NCBI GenBank assembly: GCA_033980235.1 | Contig: CM067067.1 | Location: 5,584,289 to 5,648,288, forward strand | Origin: Diadema setosum | Lineage: Eukaryota; Echinodermata; Echinoidea; Diadematoida; Diadematidae | Direction of reading: 5' to 3' | DNA: 64,000 nucleotides | Translations under genes and position numbers: made by a program | In this document: one piece after another, positions 26,788 to 39,642 of the stretch | Layout: every line of letters begins with the position of its first letter | Position numbering within the stretch: position 1 is the stretch's first letter | Notes under the pieces: generated by a model | The model's input: the letters and a program-made list of their open reading frames with translations, nothing else | Told to the model about the DNA's origin: nothing | Database searches by the model: none

Positions 26788-27514
26788 GCTGTCTTATGCG
26801 AATTTCCCAAGACGACGAGCGATTAATCATTGCAGTGATCGATTATCGAAATACCACCCGACACCGGTTGCGTCGTCTGCCCCTTGGGAAGCGTCCAACA
26901 ATATGCAGAGATTTTGAACGATATCCCAGCAAGACCAGGCGACGTGCTCCACGAATTGTCCATGAGGATGCTGTCGCGAAAAATCATGCGAAAAGTTCGT
27001 CATCACGATGTCTGTCGTGACCCATAAAGATGGACTTTTTGTAGAGCCTCTGCTAAAATATCAACACCTTTTCGAGTCTGGGTCAACCGCTGTTTGTAAT
27101 GTGATCGTTAAATGGACTTTAAGCGTTCACTGTTTCTAGTTTTTCCTATCTATGTATGTATCTATTTCTTTGTTCTAGCTTTCTCTCAATCCATTCATCC
27201 ATCATGCCAGATTAGCTATCAATCATTCCATCAATTTGTCTGTCATGATCTTTCTTCCTTCTTTCTATTATTTTTCCCCTTCTTTGGTTCTTTTGCTCAT
27301 TTCTTCTTCCTTACTTTGATTTCTTTACATTAACGGGAGCCTTTCCTTCTCTATTTCCTTTCAGGAGATTTCCATTTAGTTGAATGATACGTAAATGTTG
27401 TCGTTCAAAAATCTTGCTCATGTTTCCCTCACGTCGATTCTCCAATGATAAGAACCGACGAGTACACTGTCCTGTGCAAGATTGTAAGGAGACGGTTGAA
27501 TGACCTAAACATTT
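26788..27514. other. Intergenic stretch, nothing recognised
   Basis: Pyrimidine-rich at 27117-27360. No gene recognised. Confidence 0.5.
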
Positions 27515-27572
27515 TCCTCGTTATAACGGATATCTTGTTATATCAGTGTTCGTTGTATCGAGGTTTCCCTGT
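27515..27572. mobile_element. Possible pogo/Tigger-type terminal fragment
   Basis: The segment CCTCGTTATAACGGATAT followed by GTTGTATCGAGGTTTCCC resembles termini of pogo-like elements. Only one end is seen, so it is at best a relic. Confidence 0.3.
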
Positions 27573-27839
27573 TTAAAACAATTATGGTCATTATTATGAC
27601 ATGGTGACAGCAGGAACAGAAGGCATCATAATTATTTAGCATTCAGTGCCGATCTCTTAATGAACATTGATGCTTCAATGTTCAGGATGACTTTGATATA
27701 TCATAGAAATATTTGAGAAAAATATCATGAACAGTTTCACGAAAATGCTACTGAAGCGAATTACCTGGAACAACCTTGATATCTTTAATTTTGAAGGAAA
27801 GACCTCTTTTCCAGCAACTTTGCTAATGGTGTGTGACAT

Positions 27840-27922
27840 ATGGTGGGAGCTGGGTGCCTTTGAATGTTCTTTACAGACAAATGGCACTATATAAATACTG
27901 TTCATCATCATCATCATCATCA
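27840..27922 (+). mobile_element. SINE/LINE 3' tail ending in (CAT)n
   Basis: The phrase GGCACTATATAAATACTG followed by CAT units is typical of the 3' ends of many SINE and CR1/L2-like elements. The upstream body is too diverged to name. Confidence 0.45.
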
Positions 27923-28395
27923 ATTTTCTCAGAACCGTGTAGATCTGATGGAGTAATGATCCCATCACCTCACAAGTTTCCCTCAGACCTGTACACCTTA
28001 ATCTTCGCCGTTTCATTCTTTAAAAGTGGGATTGAATACATTTTCCCGTATTTTTGCATCAAATAATTGTAGAATTATAGCAACTTAAATACGTGACATT
28101 TAGGAGGGGAGGGATCGCAGTTGCCAAATCATCAACCAGAAACATCAGGTTGTGATAACTTTGCTAAAATATGAAAGTTGTGAGAAAACGACACCATGAA
28201 CACAGCTCATTTGCATATAGTTATAATTATGTGAGTGCAACAACAGCATACTTAAGCGAGAGAAAGCGTCACTCCAAGATCCCGTGGAAAAACACAAAAA
28301 AAAACTTTCATAATAATCTAAGTCCGATTTTAATGCAACTTCAGCTTGACCATGGAGTGAGCATAGAGCACATCTACAATCAATGACCTTCGTTT

Positions 28396-28828
28396 AACAG
28401 CCGCGGTCAGACTGGCAAAAGATCGAAGTCTTCGCGATCTTTGGTCGTCGTCCGTTTACACCGGCAGCCAAACTTTCCGATCTCTGGATCGAGAAGTTTT
28501 GGTCATTGGGTGCGCGCGCAAGAAAGAAGAAAGAGTGTGCAGTCTGATTGATGATAGTGATTGTGACGCAACAATGAACACCTGTACCATACAATAGCCG
28601 GCCGTGCGCTTCTGAGGCACCGCCCGAAAACAGGTGGTGGCATGGTCACGTGACCAACAAAGTTTCAGTTTCTAGCGTTCAAAAGATCGAGAAGTTTGGC
28701 GGGGATGGGGAAATATCCCTTGTTTGAGCGGCACGTTTCGCGAGAAGTTTGCAGTCACACTGGGAAAATTTCGAGATCTTTAAGACCGTGATCACTTCTA
28801 GACTTTTTGCCAGTGTGACTGCTGCTTA
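28396..28828. mobile_element. MITE with GTCASACTGG-type termini
   Basis: The left end CAGCCGCGGTCAGACTGGCA is matched in inverted orientation by the right end TTTGCCAGTGTGACTGCTGC. An internal relative of the terminus (AGTCACACTGGGAAAA) lies near 28752. The element has no coding capacity. Boundaries are good to a few bases. Confidence 0.7.
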
Positions 28829-28849
28829 TAGCCCTCATCCCACTTCTTC

Positions 28850-28852
<3 letters not shown>

Positions 28853-28882
<30 letters not shown>
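28853..28882 (+). repeat. Poly(A) run
   Basis: About 30 consecutive A residues between the MITE and the LINE relic. Confidence 0.95.
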
Positions 28883-28886
<4 letters not shown>

Positions 28887-30370
28887 GTTATTGTTTACAC
28901 AAACAAGTGCTGGAGTGACTGCCACTTTGAATTAAACTTGTTAAGAGTCTTAATATCTCTCATCTGCATAATTTTGTACCATCTAAAAATAGTACTGTGT
29001 CATCTGCATACTGGAGAATCTTAAATTCTTTCGCGCCGACGAAATATTCCTTTCACCGATTTTCGAATTAACATCCAGAGAATTTCCACGCATAACAGAA
29101 ATGAGTACGGCGAAAGTGTGTCGTCTCGCCTACATCTCCTCTTCTATGTGAAATCTGCACGTTACTTGGCCATTAACTAGGACACTTGAATACACACCAT
29201 CGTACAGTAGATTTATCCTCCGAATGAAAGAATTACCAGAAAGGGTTTTAAGCAACAAAAATGGTGTGAGACACTGTCAAAGACCTTTTCGAAATCAATT
29301 TAAAAAAAATAATCCCAGGGACCTTCTCCCTTCAGTACAGACAAGTATATCACATAAAATTCTAATATTTTCACCGATAAATCGTCCCGTCAAAATTCTG
29401 TTTGGTTAGCGTGAATAATACGATTTAATACCGTTCTAAGTCTACTGGCAATACAATTTCATAATATCTTATAAGCAACATTTAACAACAAAATTGATCA
29501 AAAATTCTTTAATGCCTATCCATTTTTTTTTTTTACTTCAAGAGAAAAATATCCCTCTAACAAAGCTCGCTCTTCAACTGTAAGATATTAATGGAAACGA
29601 TCTCAACTTACACGAGAAAAAAAAGTTCTGCTGCATCACAGTTTGCGTTATTTAGTCTATAAATGTTCGTAATATAAAACTTCTTTTTTATCTTCTTAAT
29701 TCTGGAACACCATACCATTATCATTAAATTCCACAACTTTTTTTTATATACTATCCTATGTTTTTCTAAATTCAAGAAATACTCTGTTGGTTTTTTTCCC
29801 CAAATTGTATTTCTTGAAGCTGTCTTATTTGCTGCCCTTTCAATTAATCTCTAGTGTCTAAGTTGTTCCAATTCTTCTCTCAATAACTTAATTTTGTTTA
29901 TATTTTTCCAGTGCTTATAGTCTGATCTAAAAATCTTTCTACTTCAATTATCTCTTCAACAAGATCATTTCCTGCACTTTTTACCTTCTTTTATTGTCAA
30001 ATAGCAAACATAATTGCCACTGCTCTCAGTTCCATCGACAGTGTATCAAAAAAGAACTGATTATAAATTTCAAAATTAACTTATAGTCACCTTTACTGAC
30101 AATTTCAAATTGTTTACCGTTAAGACAACCAAATTCAAGATACTGTAACGTAATATCATTTACCTTCTCCTTAATATAAAGTCAACAAATTCAGATTCTT
30201 CAAATATGCCTTATTGAATTTCCAATAACTGAATTTCTTGTGACATTAACACAGTGCCAAGGCTGATAACTGAATGGTCAGTTCGATATTCCAAATCAAT
30301 TTCAGATTTCCTGACCAAAGAGAATAATATCCGATGACATGAAAAAAAAAATCCAATCTACTTTGCTTCA
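28883..30370 (-). pseudogene. Decayed LINE (L1/Tx1-like): endonuclease end and reverse transcriptase
   Basis: Read on the minus strand from about 30360 downward, several frames together give recognisable parts in order: a C-terminal endonuclease piece with RLDFF/SSDIILF and EYRTDHSVISLG (30360-30250), RT segments with IDFEKVFDSVSH (about 29300-29264), INLLYDGVYSSVLVNGQV and GDTLSPYSFLLCVEIL, and the catalytic YADD in ILQYADDTVLFLDGT (codons 29010-28999). Stops and frame changes are frequent, so it is a dead copy and is truncated just after YADD. The clade is a guess from motif style. Confidence 0.8.
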
Positions 30371-30522
30371 ATGGTGTAGGCTGTCACCAGGTAAAAGGTT
30401 TTATACCAAGGTGACATGGACACTGTGTGTTCGGTTGAGCTTGGTTGAAAGCAAAGTACATGTATACATCTACACATACTTATATAGGCCTTACATTCAA
30501 TAACGCCATGACAAAGTTCAGA

Positions 30523-30731
30523 CGGGGTCATTCCACGAGACCGACACCCACGAGTCATACAACCCACGAGTTTGACAGTAGTCGGTCTCGTGCATAGGCC
30601 TTAATGTTAACATAGGGTCGAACTCATAGGTGTGATTCGTGAGCTGTATAACTGATGGGCTGTATTACTCGTGAGTTCTATGACTCGTGGCCTGTATGAC
30701 CCATGGGTGTCGGTCTCGTGACGTGCACCCG
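30523..30731. mobile_element. Foldback/MITE-like element, copy 2
   Basis: Same family as 5341-5688. It starts with CGGGGTCATTCCACGAGACC and ends with GGTCTCGTGACGTGCACCCG, so CACGAGACCGACACCCA is inverted at the two ends. Units of the type GAGTCATACAACCCACGAGT fill the interior in both orientations. It is about 140 bp shorter than copy 1. Confidence 0.65.
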
Positions 30732-33700
30732 TTCAAACAGCTACTCCACGTAGGTTCTCACCCTTTACTTCGGTGTGTAACTGTTACTGAATCCTTGGTC
30801 GCGAACCAATGACCGATTAGAATCTGTTGCCATCACCGGAACAGTTCATTCCCTTTCAGTGGAGGACCATACATGCCGGGAGGACCGTGACAACCACCCC
30901 AAGAATCATGTTAATCCCAATAAAATCGGAGCAATTAGGAGTCAAAAACCTGAAGAGGGGGCACATGACGTCTTCCGCTAGACCATAACTCTTGGGTGCG
31001 ACAGATTTCTCGGACAGATGTCGGGCCGCAGAGATTTGAAAGCGAGAAAGGGAGAAAATTATCAACTGGATCGCTACAGTTAGATTTTGCTTTCCAAATA
31101 GCTAATTATTCCTAAGTATTCATCAGGGTAATTGTGGCCATGGGGGCACGTGCGGGAAAATATGAGAGGGAGATTGAAATTAAAGCGCAGGAAAAAAAAA
31201 AGTAACAACACAACTTTAGGATTGGTGACCGCGCGTCATCGGAATCGAGAAAGGAAAGCTGTAAAATGTCCACGGCCACTATGAAAGTGTTGCTGGCTCG
31301 GAATTCTACGCCGTAATCCGTCAATGTCAGGTACGGTGAAAGAGAGAAAACACCATAGTCCCCGAAAAGTGTGAGCACCTTTTCTTTCCCTCTCCCTCGT
31401 CCTTTCTTTGCCTCCATTGCCCCCCCTTTTTTTTTTACCCCCCCCCCCCCCGACTCTCTCCATCTCTCTCCTGTCCTTTCTTATTCATTTTCTCATTATT
31501 CTGGTGGTGTTAATCCTCCTTGGCACCGAACAATTTCCCTCTAAATTGCACGAAGCTTTTTTTCCCCTCTCCCTTCTTCTTCTTCTTCTTCTTTTTTCTT
31601 CTTCTTCTTCTTCATCTTCATCTCCTCCTTCTCTTCGTCACTTCGGATATTTTCTGAGGGATTTATTTGCCGGGTTAATGCCACAAAATCTTGAGGGAAG
31701 ATGAAAGCATGAATAGGGATATGAGGTCGAGAGAACCGCGGTACGGGTAGAAGTCGATCACAATCTGATGCCCTGGACGTTGGCGAGCTTCATTCATCCA
31801 TACAGTGATCGTTATCACTGCCCATTCATTTGGTTTCTCCTGCTGAACACCTCTTTTCTTACGACGTCACTGTTTTTCCCCCTGTAGACTGGAGAAACAC
31901 TATATTGTGGAGAAAATGCTCCTTCCTGCTACTTCTTTGAAATATTACATTCTGTTGAAAGCGATAAGAAGACCATACTCGCTGTTTCTAACTTAAGTAT
32001 AAGTGGAAGAGATTTATACACGAAGGAGAACCCCATATCATTATGAATTCATACCAATTTCATCCAAACTAATGTTCTGGTTGGTTTTGTGTGTATTTAC
32101 ACTGTGCAATTCAGCAAGACGCTTCCTACTTGCATGGTTTGAAAATAATACTTGTATTAAAAACAACTTGACATCAAGCGTGGAATTTAGTACAGACTGG
32201 AATTCTCAATAAAGTTGCCTTCCTTTCGTACAGGAAAGGCTATGAAAAAAACACTTCCCATGTTCTGTTTGTGAATCAATAATGTTTTAACTGAAACGTT
32301 CGATCACTTCGAAGGAGAGGGGGGGGGGGGGGGTGCGCCGGTTACGCTCCCGTCTGGATCCGCCACTATTATAATCAGCCAAACTCTATTAATTTTGACA
32401 TGATTTTATGTGTACACGCTATACAGGATAAGCAAGTTATTAAAGGGGAAGGCTATAGTAACTGATCAGTGGAAATCAGTGGGAATGCTGGAGGATGATT
32501 GCTCCAATCCTTGTGGGATTCATTTAAGAGTACATTATATATCTATTGTTGTGTGAAAATTATTTGCTTCAGAATGGTCTCACATTCATGTAATGTGTAG
32601 TTTAATGTTTCCAGGTTAGCGTGCCTGGTCACTGATCGGTTACTAGCCATCCCCTTTAAGCTAAAATGTGAAATAGCAAGAAATTGAAAAGAGAAAAGAC
32701 AAGAAGATTAAAAGAAAATATACTAAATGTGATCGTTATCATTATCCTGTTCGAGGCATATAGTATATTTCAAACCTTCGCTCTCCGTGGAAAGACGAAG
32801 ACTGGGAATGATAAAAACACTCTCGAGAGATGGCGCTATTGATTACCAGAAGAAGTTTTACGTTATGAGTTTGACTCCCAGTAACCTTTTTGTATGGTGA
32901 CGTCTTCCGTATACAGTACGATGACACTCAAACGTGGGATGATAATTGGAGAAGGGTATAATCTGGTCATATTTATTATGATGGTGTGCCTCGTTGTTTT
33001 CGTCTTTGTTTTGAATTCACGGAGGATCTCTTAAGGAATAACTCCAGAACGCAGTAAAATTAATGGTTATTAAGGTATAGTCTTTGAAATAAAGGATAAA
33101 AAGGAAAGTTTAATTTACACAATAATTTCCTTTGTCCTTATTTTTTTTTTGTTAGCCTTACACGCGGTATCAACATCACATCGCTACAGCCATCTTTGTT
33201 GTCTTCGCTGTCACCTAAACTGCTCGATTATTCCGCAATTTTTAGCCTTGGTCCACTGTCACCGCTATCTTCAGTCACCTCATTTTAAATGTTGCGGTGT
33301 AACGTGGAAATTCTTCGTAGTTTATACCAGTTTCCTAGAAGGCAGAGGTGACATAGAATTGAATGAAACACAATAGATATGGATTATTGCATTAATATGA
33401 TCATAACACAACATGAAAATGCACGAATTCTTCCGACATTGATAAAAAAAAAAAAATGTTACTCATAGACAACAGTTTTTGACAGCATATGCGGAGTCGG
33501 TGCATAATCTCGAAGTTAGCATCAGTGGATGATAGAGCGTAATAATCAAACCATTAAAAGTTAAAAGCGTATTCATAAATTCATAACATTGATCCAGTGT
33601 GCAAGAATGCACTTTGGTTATAGTGAGTTTGTTTGGCTGTGTGACTTGAGTGTGATGATGTGTATGTGTGTGGGCGCCAGAGTGCGTGTGCATTTGTATG

Positions 33701-33745
33701 TGGGTTCATTTGAGTCCTCCAAACCCCACACCCTGTGAGGTTGTT

Positions 33746-33768
33746 CCCCCCCCCCCCCCCCCCCCCCT
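33746..33768 (+). repeat. Poly(C) run
   Basis: 23 consecutive C. A complementary G-rich run lies about 107 bp downstream. Confidence 0.95.
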
Positions 33769-33874
33769 TCATGGGGACAAGTTCCCTCATCCTATGCCTC
33801 GGTACCACGAGGGGCCTATAGGAGGATGCTCATCGCGTGCTGAAATACACAGAGCAGTAGGGAGTGGGGACAAA

Positions 33875-33899
33875 GGGGGGGGGGGGGGGGTGGGGGGGT
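33875..33899 (+). repeat. Poly(G)-rich run
   Basis: About 23 G with one T interruption, complementary to the C-run at 33746. Confidence 0.95.
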
Positions 33900-34273
33900 G
33901 CGGTGAGGTAGAACAGATTTCCCGATGGCTGAAAACTTGACATTCGCGGGCGCTTGGCTAATCATCGACAACACCGCTAGACACGTTGTCTTAATTGTAG
34001 CCTCGGGCTACGACTGCCTAAACATCTTCTCCAGTCCTCCATATCTGGCTTTATTCGGCTTTCAGGGCGAGAACACTGAATTTCCAGGGCACACCGGAGA
34101 TATTCAGCGGTAGGGTTCAGTTTCCGAGTTCTTTGACACATTATGGTTCGCATTTGATTGAGATTCAGGAGCTGTTTACTACCACTACTTACCCGACTTC
34201 AACGGGCGATGGTGTAGAATATTCTTTTTGCTTCCAATAGTTCAATGAAAGAGCGATAGTCGTAATTTTTGAG

Positions 34274-34368
34274 GCACACACACACACACACGCACACACC
34301 CTCACACAGACAGACACACACACACAAACGCACACACCCACGCACACACACGTACACACTCACACACG
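34274..34368 (+). repeat. (CA)n-rich tract
   Basis: CA units mixed with CG, GACA and CCCA interruptions. Confidence 0.9.
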
Positions 34369-34589
34369 TCGTTGAAGTCTCGCAGGCAACTCGGCGGAGA
34401 GCTGATGCCATCACATTCTAATGTCACATACGAGTAATAATAGTCTCGAACAATGTGCATTTGAAAATTTGATATCATTCCTGCGCCGTTTCTGATAGCC
34501 CGAAAATACCTGGTCAGCTGATTACTGTCAGTTATTTCGTGCCAACAACCCCTTATAATGATAATAATCGCAATAGCCCTCCAATCCTG

Positions 34590-34643
34590 CCCCCCCCCCC
34601 CCCCTCCCCCTCCTCCCCCCCCCCCCCCCCCCCCCCCCCCCCC
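34590..34643 (+). repeat. Poly(C)-rich tract
   Basis: About 50 C with three T interruptions. It reads as poly-proline/poly-glycine frames, which are artefacts. Confidence 0.95.
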
Positions 34644-37152
34644 TTTTAGGCATGCTATACCGCCAACACACCTGCCCGGCAGCGAGGACACCGATCTACG
34701 GACTGACCTTATACTGAAACATTCCTGCACCTGCCCCCTGACACAATGCCAACATTCGCTATTATCAATTTCAGCCCCGGAAAACTGCCATATGATCTAA
34801 AAATCCACAAATCCCAAATAAAACCCCCTTTGTTGCAAATTTGAACCGTTACAATTAATGTTCGATTTATCTTTTTGCCGCCAACGCCACAAAAAAAAAA
34901 AAACTTCACCCCATGTAACTCGCGCATCATGTTGAATCATTAGAGGTGAATGATGTGTTTCTATATCTTGATTACCTATCTCCATGTTTGATGGATTGCT
35001 CTTGCCATCGACGGCGAAGACTAATCTCGTGTCTGTTATGATAATGGATTGTTCATCCCTGGGTTATCATCATCAGTGGCTCATTCGACGTCGGCTCTCA
35101 TCACCGCTGATCGGCATCATGCGCGTTATTACCGCGGCTGGGCCCGGCGATCAGGCGACGCCAGGTTGGCCCGATCAGCGGGGAAATGAAAAGGTGAGCG
35201 TTCAGCAGTCACACCTTGATGAAACCAGGTCACCCCTGTCGTCGGCTGCTGCTGAAACGTGTCGTGTGTTTGGCGTGTCTATCATCATCACCTGCATCGT
35301 TTCGCTGTCATCATCACTGGTCACGGTCATTGTCATCTTTATCATCGCGTTTTTTTTTTTTTTTGAAATATAATTTCCGTTTAAGATGATCATAGCGTTC
35401 CAAATTGGGGGGGGGGGGGTGATAGAGATTTGATCTATACTCATCTCCTTGAGACGGAAACACAAAGGACATGTGGCTCGCAATGTTTAGAAGTCGTTAA
35501 AATCCACCTTCTCCTCGTCTTCGCTGATATAAGTGATCGATGTATAGCACACACATCCAGAATAAGGGAGTTCATGGTTAGCGCATGTCTAATTTGACCC
35601 CTACACCCCAGACTTTCAAATAACATGGAAAGGATCTGTGACAGAGCATTTTTTGTTGAAGCATGCCACCTTTGTAATCAATGTCAATGAAATGCGTGTG
35701 CAGCTTTTGTTAAACATTAATGATGAATCCCTTTCACCTGTGCGTTCTAACAAGGTGAAAGACACAACTTAACATTCCAAATCCTCATTTGCCTGAGGAT
35801 TCTTTTCGTTTGAAAGTCAATGGCAAATACACAAACATTCTCATTTGACCTTTTTTTTGCACATGCGCAAATCGCAACCGTGAACTCCCTTATTTGGTTT
35901 AACTTGTCCTTTACGAAAACGTTTCAAATTCACCAGTCATTTAAATATTGAAGGTGTGTATCAGTGCATCGAACGACGCGATCATGAAGTTTGCTCGTTA
36001 TTTCACAGCAAAATCTCGGAAACTTCAAGTGACTTAAAAGCAATTCACAGCGTAATGTTCATTAATGTGTAAATCAATGCTGGACTCGCAACTTGCAAAA
36101 TAACTCAAAATTAAGGACAAGCGTGTCAAACGCCCATCGGTTGTACATATACTGTTGTAACAATGACTTATTTATTCAAGCAAAGAGTAATTTACATGCT
36201 TACAATGAGAACCCCCCCCCCCCAGAAACATTAAAACATTGTTTTGGAAGAAAGCAGCGACACAACAGTAAAACGGTGAAAATCGAGCGAAATGGGACAA
36301 AATACCCGAAAGCTGCAACTATCTGAGGGCATTTGAAACGGGTGTAGTGTGGCTGAGTACTTCAGAGTATTCTATTCATTACCTGTCGTCGCGATTACGA
36401 AACATATTTTTCCCAGGACTCTATCAAAACACATAAGTACAGCAACTGTATCTATCCATGGCAATGTGACCTCATAATACGTATACTCGAACTCATGAGG
36501 AGACAATTATATCAACGCACATTTTACAAGAACGAAGGAATAAACAAAAAAAGTTGTCTTTTTATCAACGAGGTAAGCGAAGATTATGCAATATGCAAGA
36601 CACCTTGAAGTCGCGCAAACCAGACGGCTAGCTTGAACGTGTCTGATAACTCCTTGGTCCTACAGAGCTACACGTTCGAATATACCATGCCAACATTCAA
36701 CAGATATGCATAACTTTCATATTCCTCCGCATCGTTGTGAGTTTCTCTCACCTCCTGCATTACTGTGATTCTGAAACTGAAACAACTTACTCATAAAGCA
36801 GGTTACAGCTCCTCCGAGTGATAGCTATGTACGAGTGCATTGTAAACAATAATATTGCGCTGGGGTACAAATATTGTATCACAATTATTATTACGCTATA
36901 GAAATCTAGAGGTATCCGTGTATATATACAACCTGTAACAAGTACAAAAGTTCGTTCATTCGGCTCTGTGCTTAGCCCATTATCTCATGCATTATGATAG
37001 TTTGGGGTGGGAGTGGGGGCGGATACAGCAACAAATAAACAGAGTCAAAGTGACATTATTTCGTTTTAAAAAAAAAAAGAACGATCATGAATGACATATA
37101 TTTTATCCCTTCCCAGCTCCAGTCCCCAGAAACGAATCGAAAGAACGCTCAC

Positions 37153-37321
37153 CCGGTCAGGTTGAGAGTCATTCGGAAAATCTCGGTCTCCTTCCACTTA
37201 GTGAATGCGAGGTGCATTTTGTCAATCTTCGTGCAAAGCATTTGGGTTGAACCCTCCACGTAAGATCCCCACCTCTGCAGCAAGTTCGTAAATGCCAAAG
37301 GATTTGGCACTAAGCTACTGC
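37153..37321 (-). CDS. Candidate internal exon of an unidentified gene
   Basis: A 169-nt open block on the minus strand lies between a 3' splice site (TATTATGCAG/GC) and a 5' splice site (ACCGG/GTGAGC). It begins in phase 1 and ends in phase 2, giving about 56 residues that include NPLAFTNLLQRWGSYVEG, KIDKMHLAFTKWKE and FRMTLNLT. Amino-acid composition is protein-like and free of simple repeats. I do not recognise the family and found no partner exon nearby. It is on the same strand as the TEX49-like gene and downstream of that gene's poly(A) signal, so it would belong to another gene. It could be a chance open frame. Confidence 0.35.
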
Positions 37322-37584
37322 CTGCATAATACACTTATCATTATTTCAAATAAATCCATTTATCCAGTTGAGAATTCAAATTACTCTTGAAAGTATATCC
37401 CCAAATATGAATATAGACATCGGAATATTTTCTGTCACGGAACGGAAAAAGTATCGTAACAGAAATACATAGGATTAGTCCCAGGTACCAGTCTCTATCA
37501 TTGCATACAATATATACCCTCGTCAGAATCGAACTTCTGACGTAGGTTGACGCGGTAGTTGCAAACTACATTGAATATAGCATG

Positions 37585-37641
<57 letters not shown>

Positions 37642-37664
37642 TGTGTGCGTGTGTATGTGTGCGT
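37585..37664 (+). repeat. (TG)n microsatellite
   Basis: About 26 pure TG units then imperfect TG/TGCG units. Confidence 0.97.
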
Positions 37665-38290
37665 CTTCCGTGTTTGTGAAGGGAGAGTAAATCCTTATGA
37701 AAATCAAAATCAGAAAAATGAGATAGCTGGTTGCGATAAACGGAAACTTTGTGTAATGCCAGATTGGATACAATGTATGAATGTCTGATAAATATGTATT
37801 GTTAAGACAAACTTGGTCAATTTTGATTTCAATCACAACTATTCAATGTTAATGTTATGTTGTCACATTGGAACTCCTTCCTGTCTCCATCCAGACTACA
37901 CTGCAGCTGGCACCTTTTCAGGCAACCCTCTCACCCTGACTAAACTACAAAAGAATTGACCTAATCTTGAAAGAATTGAAAACTTTTAATTTGATCATGT
38001 TGCTGATACATCATACAATCTTTGTTCAAGCTCACATTAAACGATTACACAAAGAGAAACCAACAGCTACCGCGGTATTGTTCTGTATTTGAGAATCGAA
38101 GGTTTCTGACACGACGATTGTACACAAAGTAAAGGCTAAATGTACAGCACACAGAAATGAAGAAGTGCGCCCTCTATTGACAGGATACAGCGAGCATAAT
38201 AATTCTGTTTGGCTCTCCTTCAACAGCTGTGTATCATATATGATTATTGTTGCAGAATAACGAAAGCTTGTTGGGAAACACAATGGCACC

Positions 38291-38319
<29 letters not shown>
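38291..38319 (+). repeat. Poly(A) run
   Basis: 29 consecutive A. Confidence 0.95.
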
Positions 38320-38321
<2 letters not shown>

Positions 38322-39395
38322 TTACTAAGAGTGGATTGACTTGGGAGGACTAGAGATTTTATATTTGCATCCCCCACTGACATCACCTACTCATCAAGGG
38401 ATGGCATCATTGTTGTTGTTTTCCAAGGGCTGGGAGGAGATGGATTTGGGTGAGATGTACTAGTGGCACACCAGTTGCAATATTCTATGCAATGATTTGG
38501 AAATAATGAGCCCCCTGCTCTCACGTCTCATATCACTAGAAGTAACAGGGGGGAAATGTGACATATTAAAATTTCAGAATTAGCCTCACTTCATGTTTAT
38601 ATGAGAATAGTGGTTTATTAACCTTTTGTGTACTTTGAGTGCCGATTGGCACAGAAAATCCCACTGTGTTGTATCCACTGCCCAAAGTCCTTGACAGAGA
38701 AAGCATTGAATGTTTACGTTAGGATAAAACATTATGATATTCCTACAAGTCACTCAGACTTTTCCCTTTAGACATCATAAAAAAAGTGACATAATCTGAC
38801 ATTAACTATCAGAGTTAGCTCAAATCGTACTAGCTAACTGAACAGGACATGATTGAATTGCTTTTATGACAAATTACTATTAATTTATTTGAAATAGATA
38901 TCACTGCTTCTTTTAATTTCTTTACCCTCATAGTACTATGGCAATGGAACATTTCACATTTGACACATGATCTGCTACATGATACACATCACCAAGATAC
39001 ATGTACGATGATGACGGACTGTTGTCAGCTCTATGAAGGCGATCCAATCACATGACCATAAAAGTGAAAAGCAAAACGGGCAACAGATACCGAGGATGCA
39101 AACTTTCATCTTGTCATAAAGCAGTCATGGGCACATAGACACTGATGAGGAATCACTAGATGTGACATAAACCATGGCATCAGATCAACATAAGCATGCA
39201 GGCAACATCCCAGCAGAAGACATAAAATTAGCATGCACCGCCGCAGGCAGCATGACCCTGGATATATGGAAGCTCAGTTGGCCTGACAGACAGAGGACGC
39301 TTTCACAGTGCTATGGAAATGTTTCTACCCCACTTCAGTACTCTTGTGAAAATGAAGCTCATCCAGCTCTCAAGTTGGGCATTTCTAGCTTTCCC

Positions 39396-39401
39396 TTTAT
39401 T
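39396..39401 (-). terminator. Poly(A) signal for the TEX49-like gene
   Basis: AATAAA on the minus strand, about 195 nt after the stop codon. It is the first canonical signal found downstream. Confidence 0.5.
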
Positions 39402-39593
39402 TCCAGTATGCAGTCACGGCACATTTCATCAGGAAATATATAAACTTTGTGTGGGAGGAGCTTGCATCAAAGAGGTGTTTGATCGAAGGCTTGCTTCACT
39501 GTGCTGATAAATCTTCACAGGTATTCATTCAAAAGTTCATTCGTATACTTCACTGCAATGAGTCCATGCATTCCAGGACCCCCGATCGGTGGT

Positions 39594-39642
39594 CTAGAAT
39601 AATGAGAATTCTCTGTTTGTCTGGCTCATCTCTTTTACAAAT
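39594..39642 (-). CDS. TEX49: TEX49-like exon 3 (terminal)
   Basis: A 49-nt coding part after acceptor TTCTCTGTTTCAG. It completes the AAA lysine codon, gives FVKEMSQTNREFSLF and stops at TAG (39596-39594). It is too short to appear as a stand-alone open frame; it was found by searching for the expected C-terminus. Confidence 0.8.

Larger units (their letters stand above)
30732..37152. other. Intergenic stretch rich in homopolymers, no gene recognised
   Basis: It holds polypyrimidine DNA (31371-31480 and CTT units at 31560-31630), G-runs (32314-32333, 35407-35420), paired C- and G-runs (33746-33768, 33875-33899), a CA tract (34274-34368) and a C-rich block (34590-34643). No open frame with family resemblance was found. 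Confidence 0.55.
37322..39395. other. Intergenic stretch
   Basis: It holds a long TG tract (37585-37664) and a 29-base A-run (38291-38319). No gene recognised. Confidence 0.55.

Noticed and set aside
34302..34800. Poly-Gly and poly-Pro frames
   Set aside because: They result from the C-rich tract at 34590-34643.
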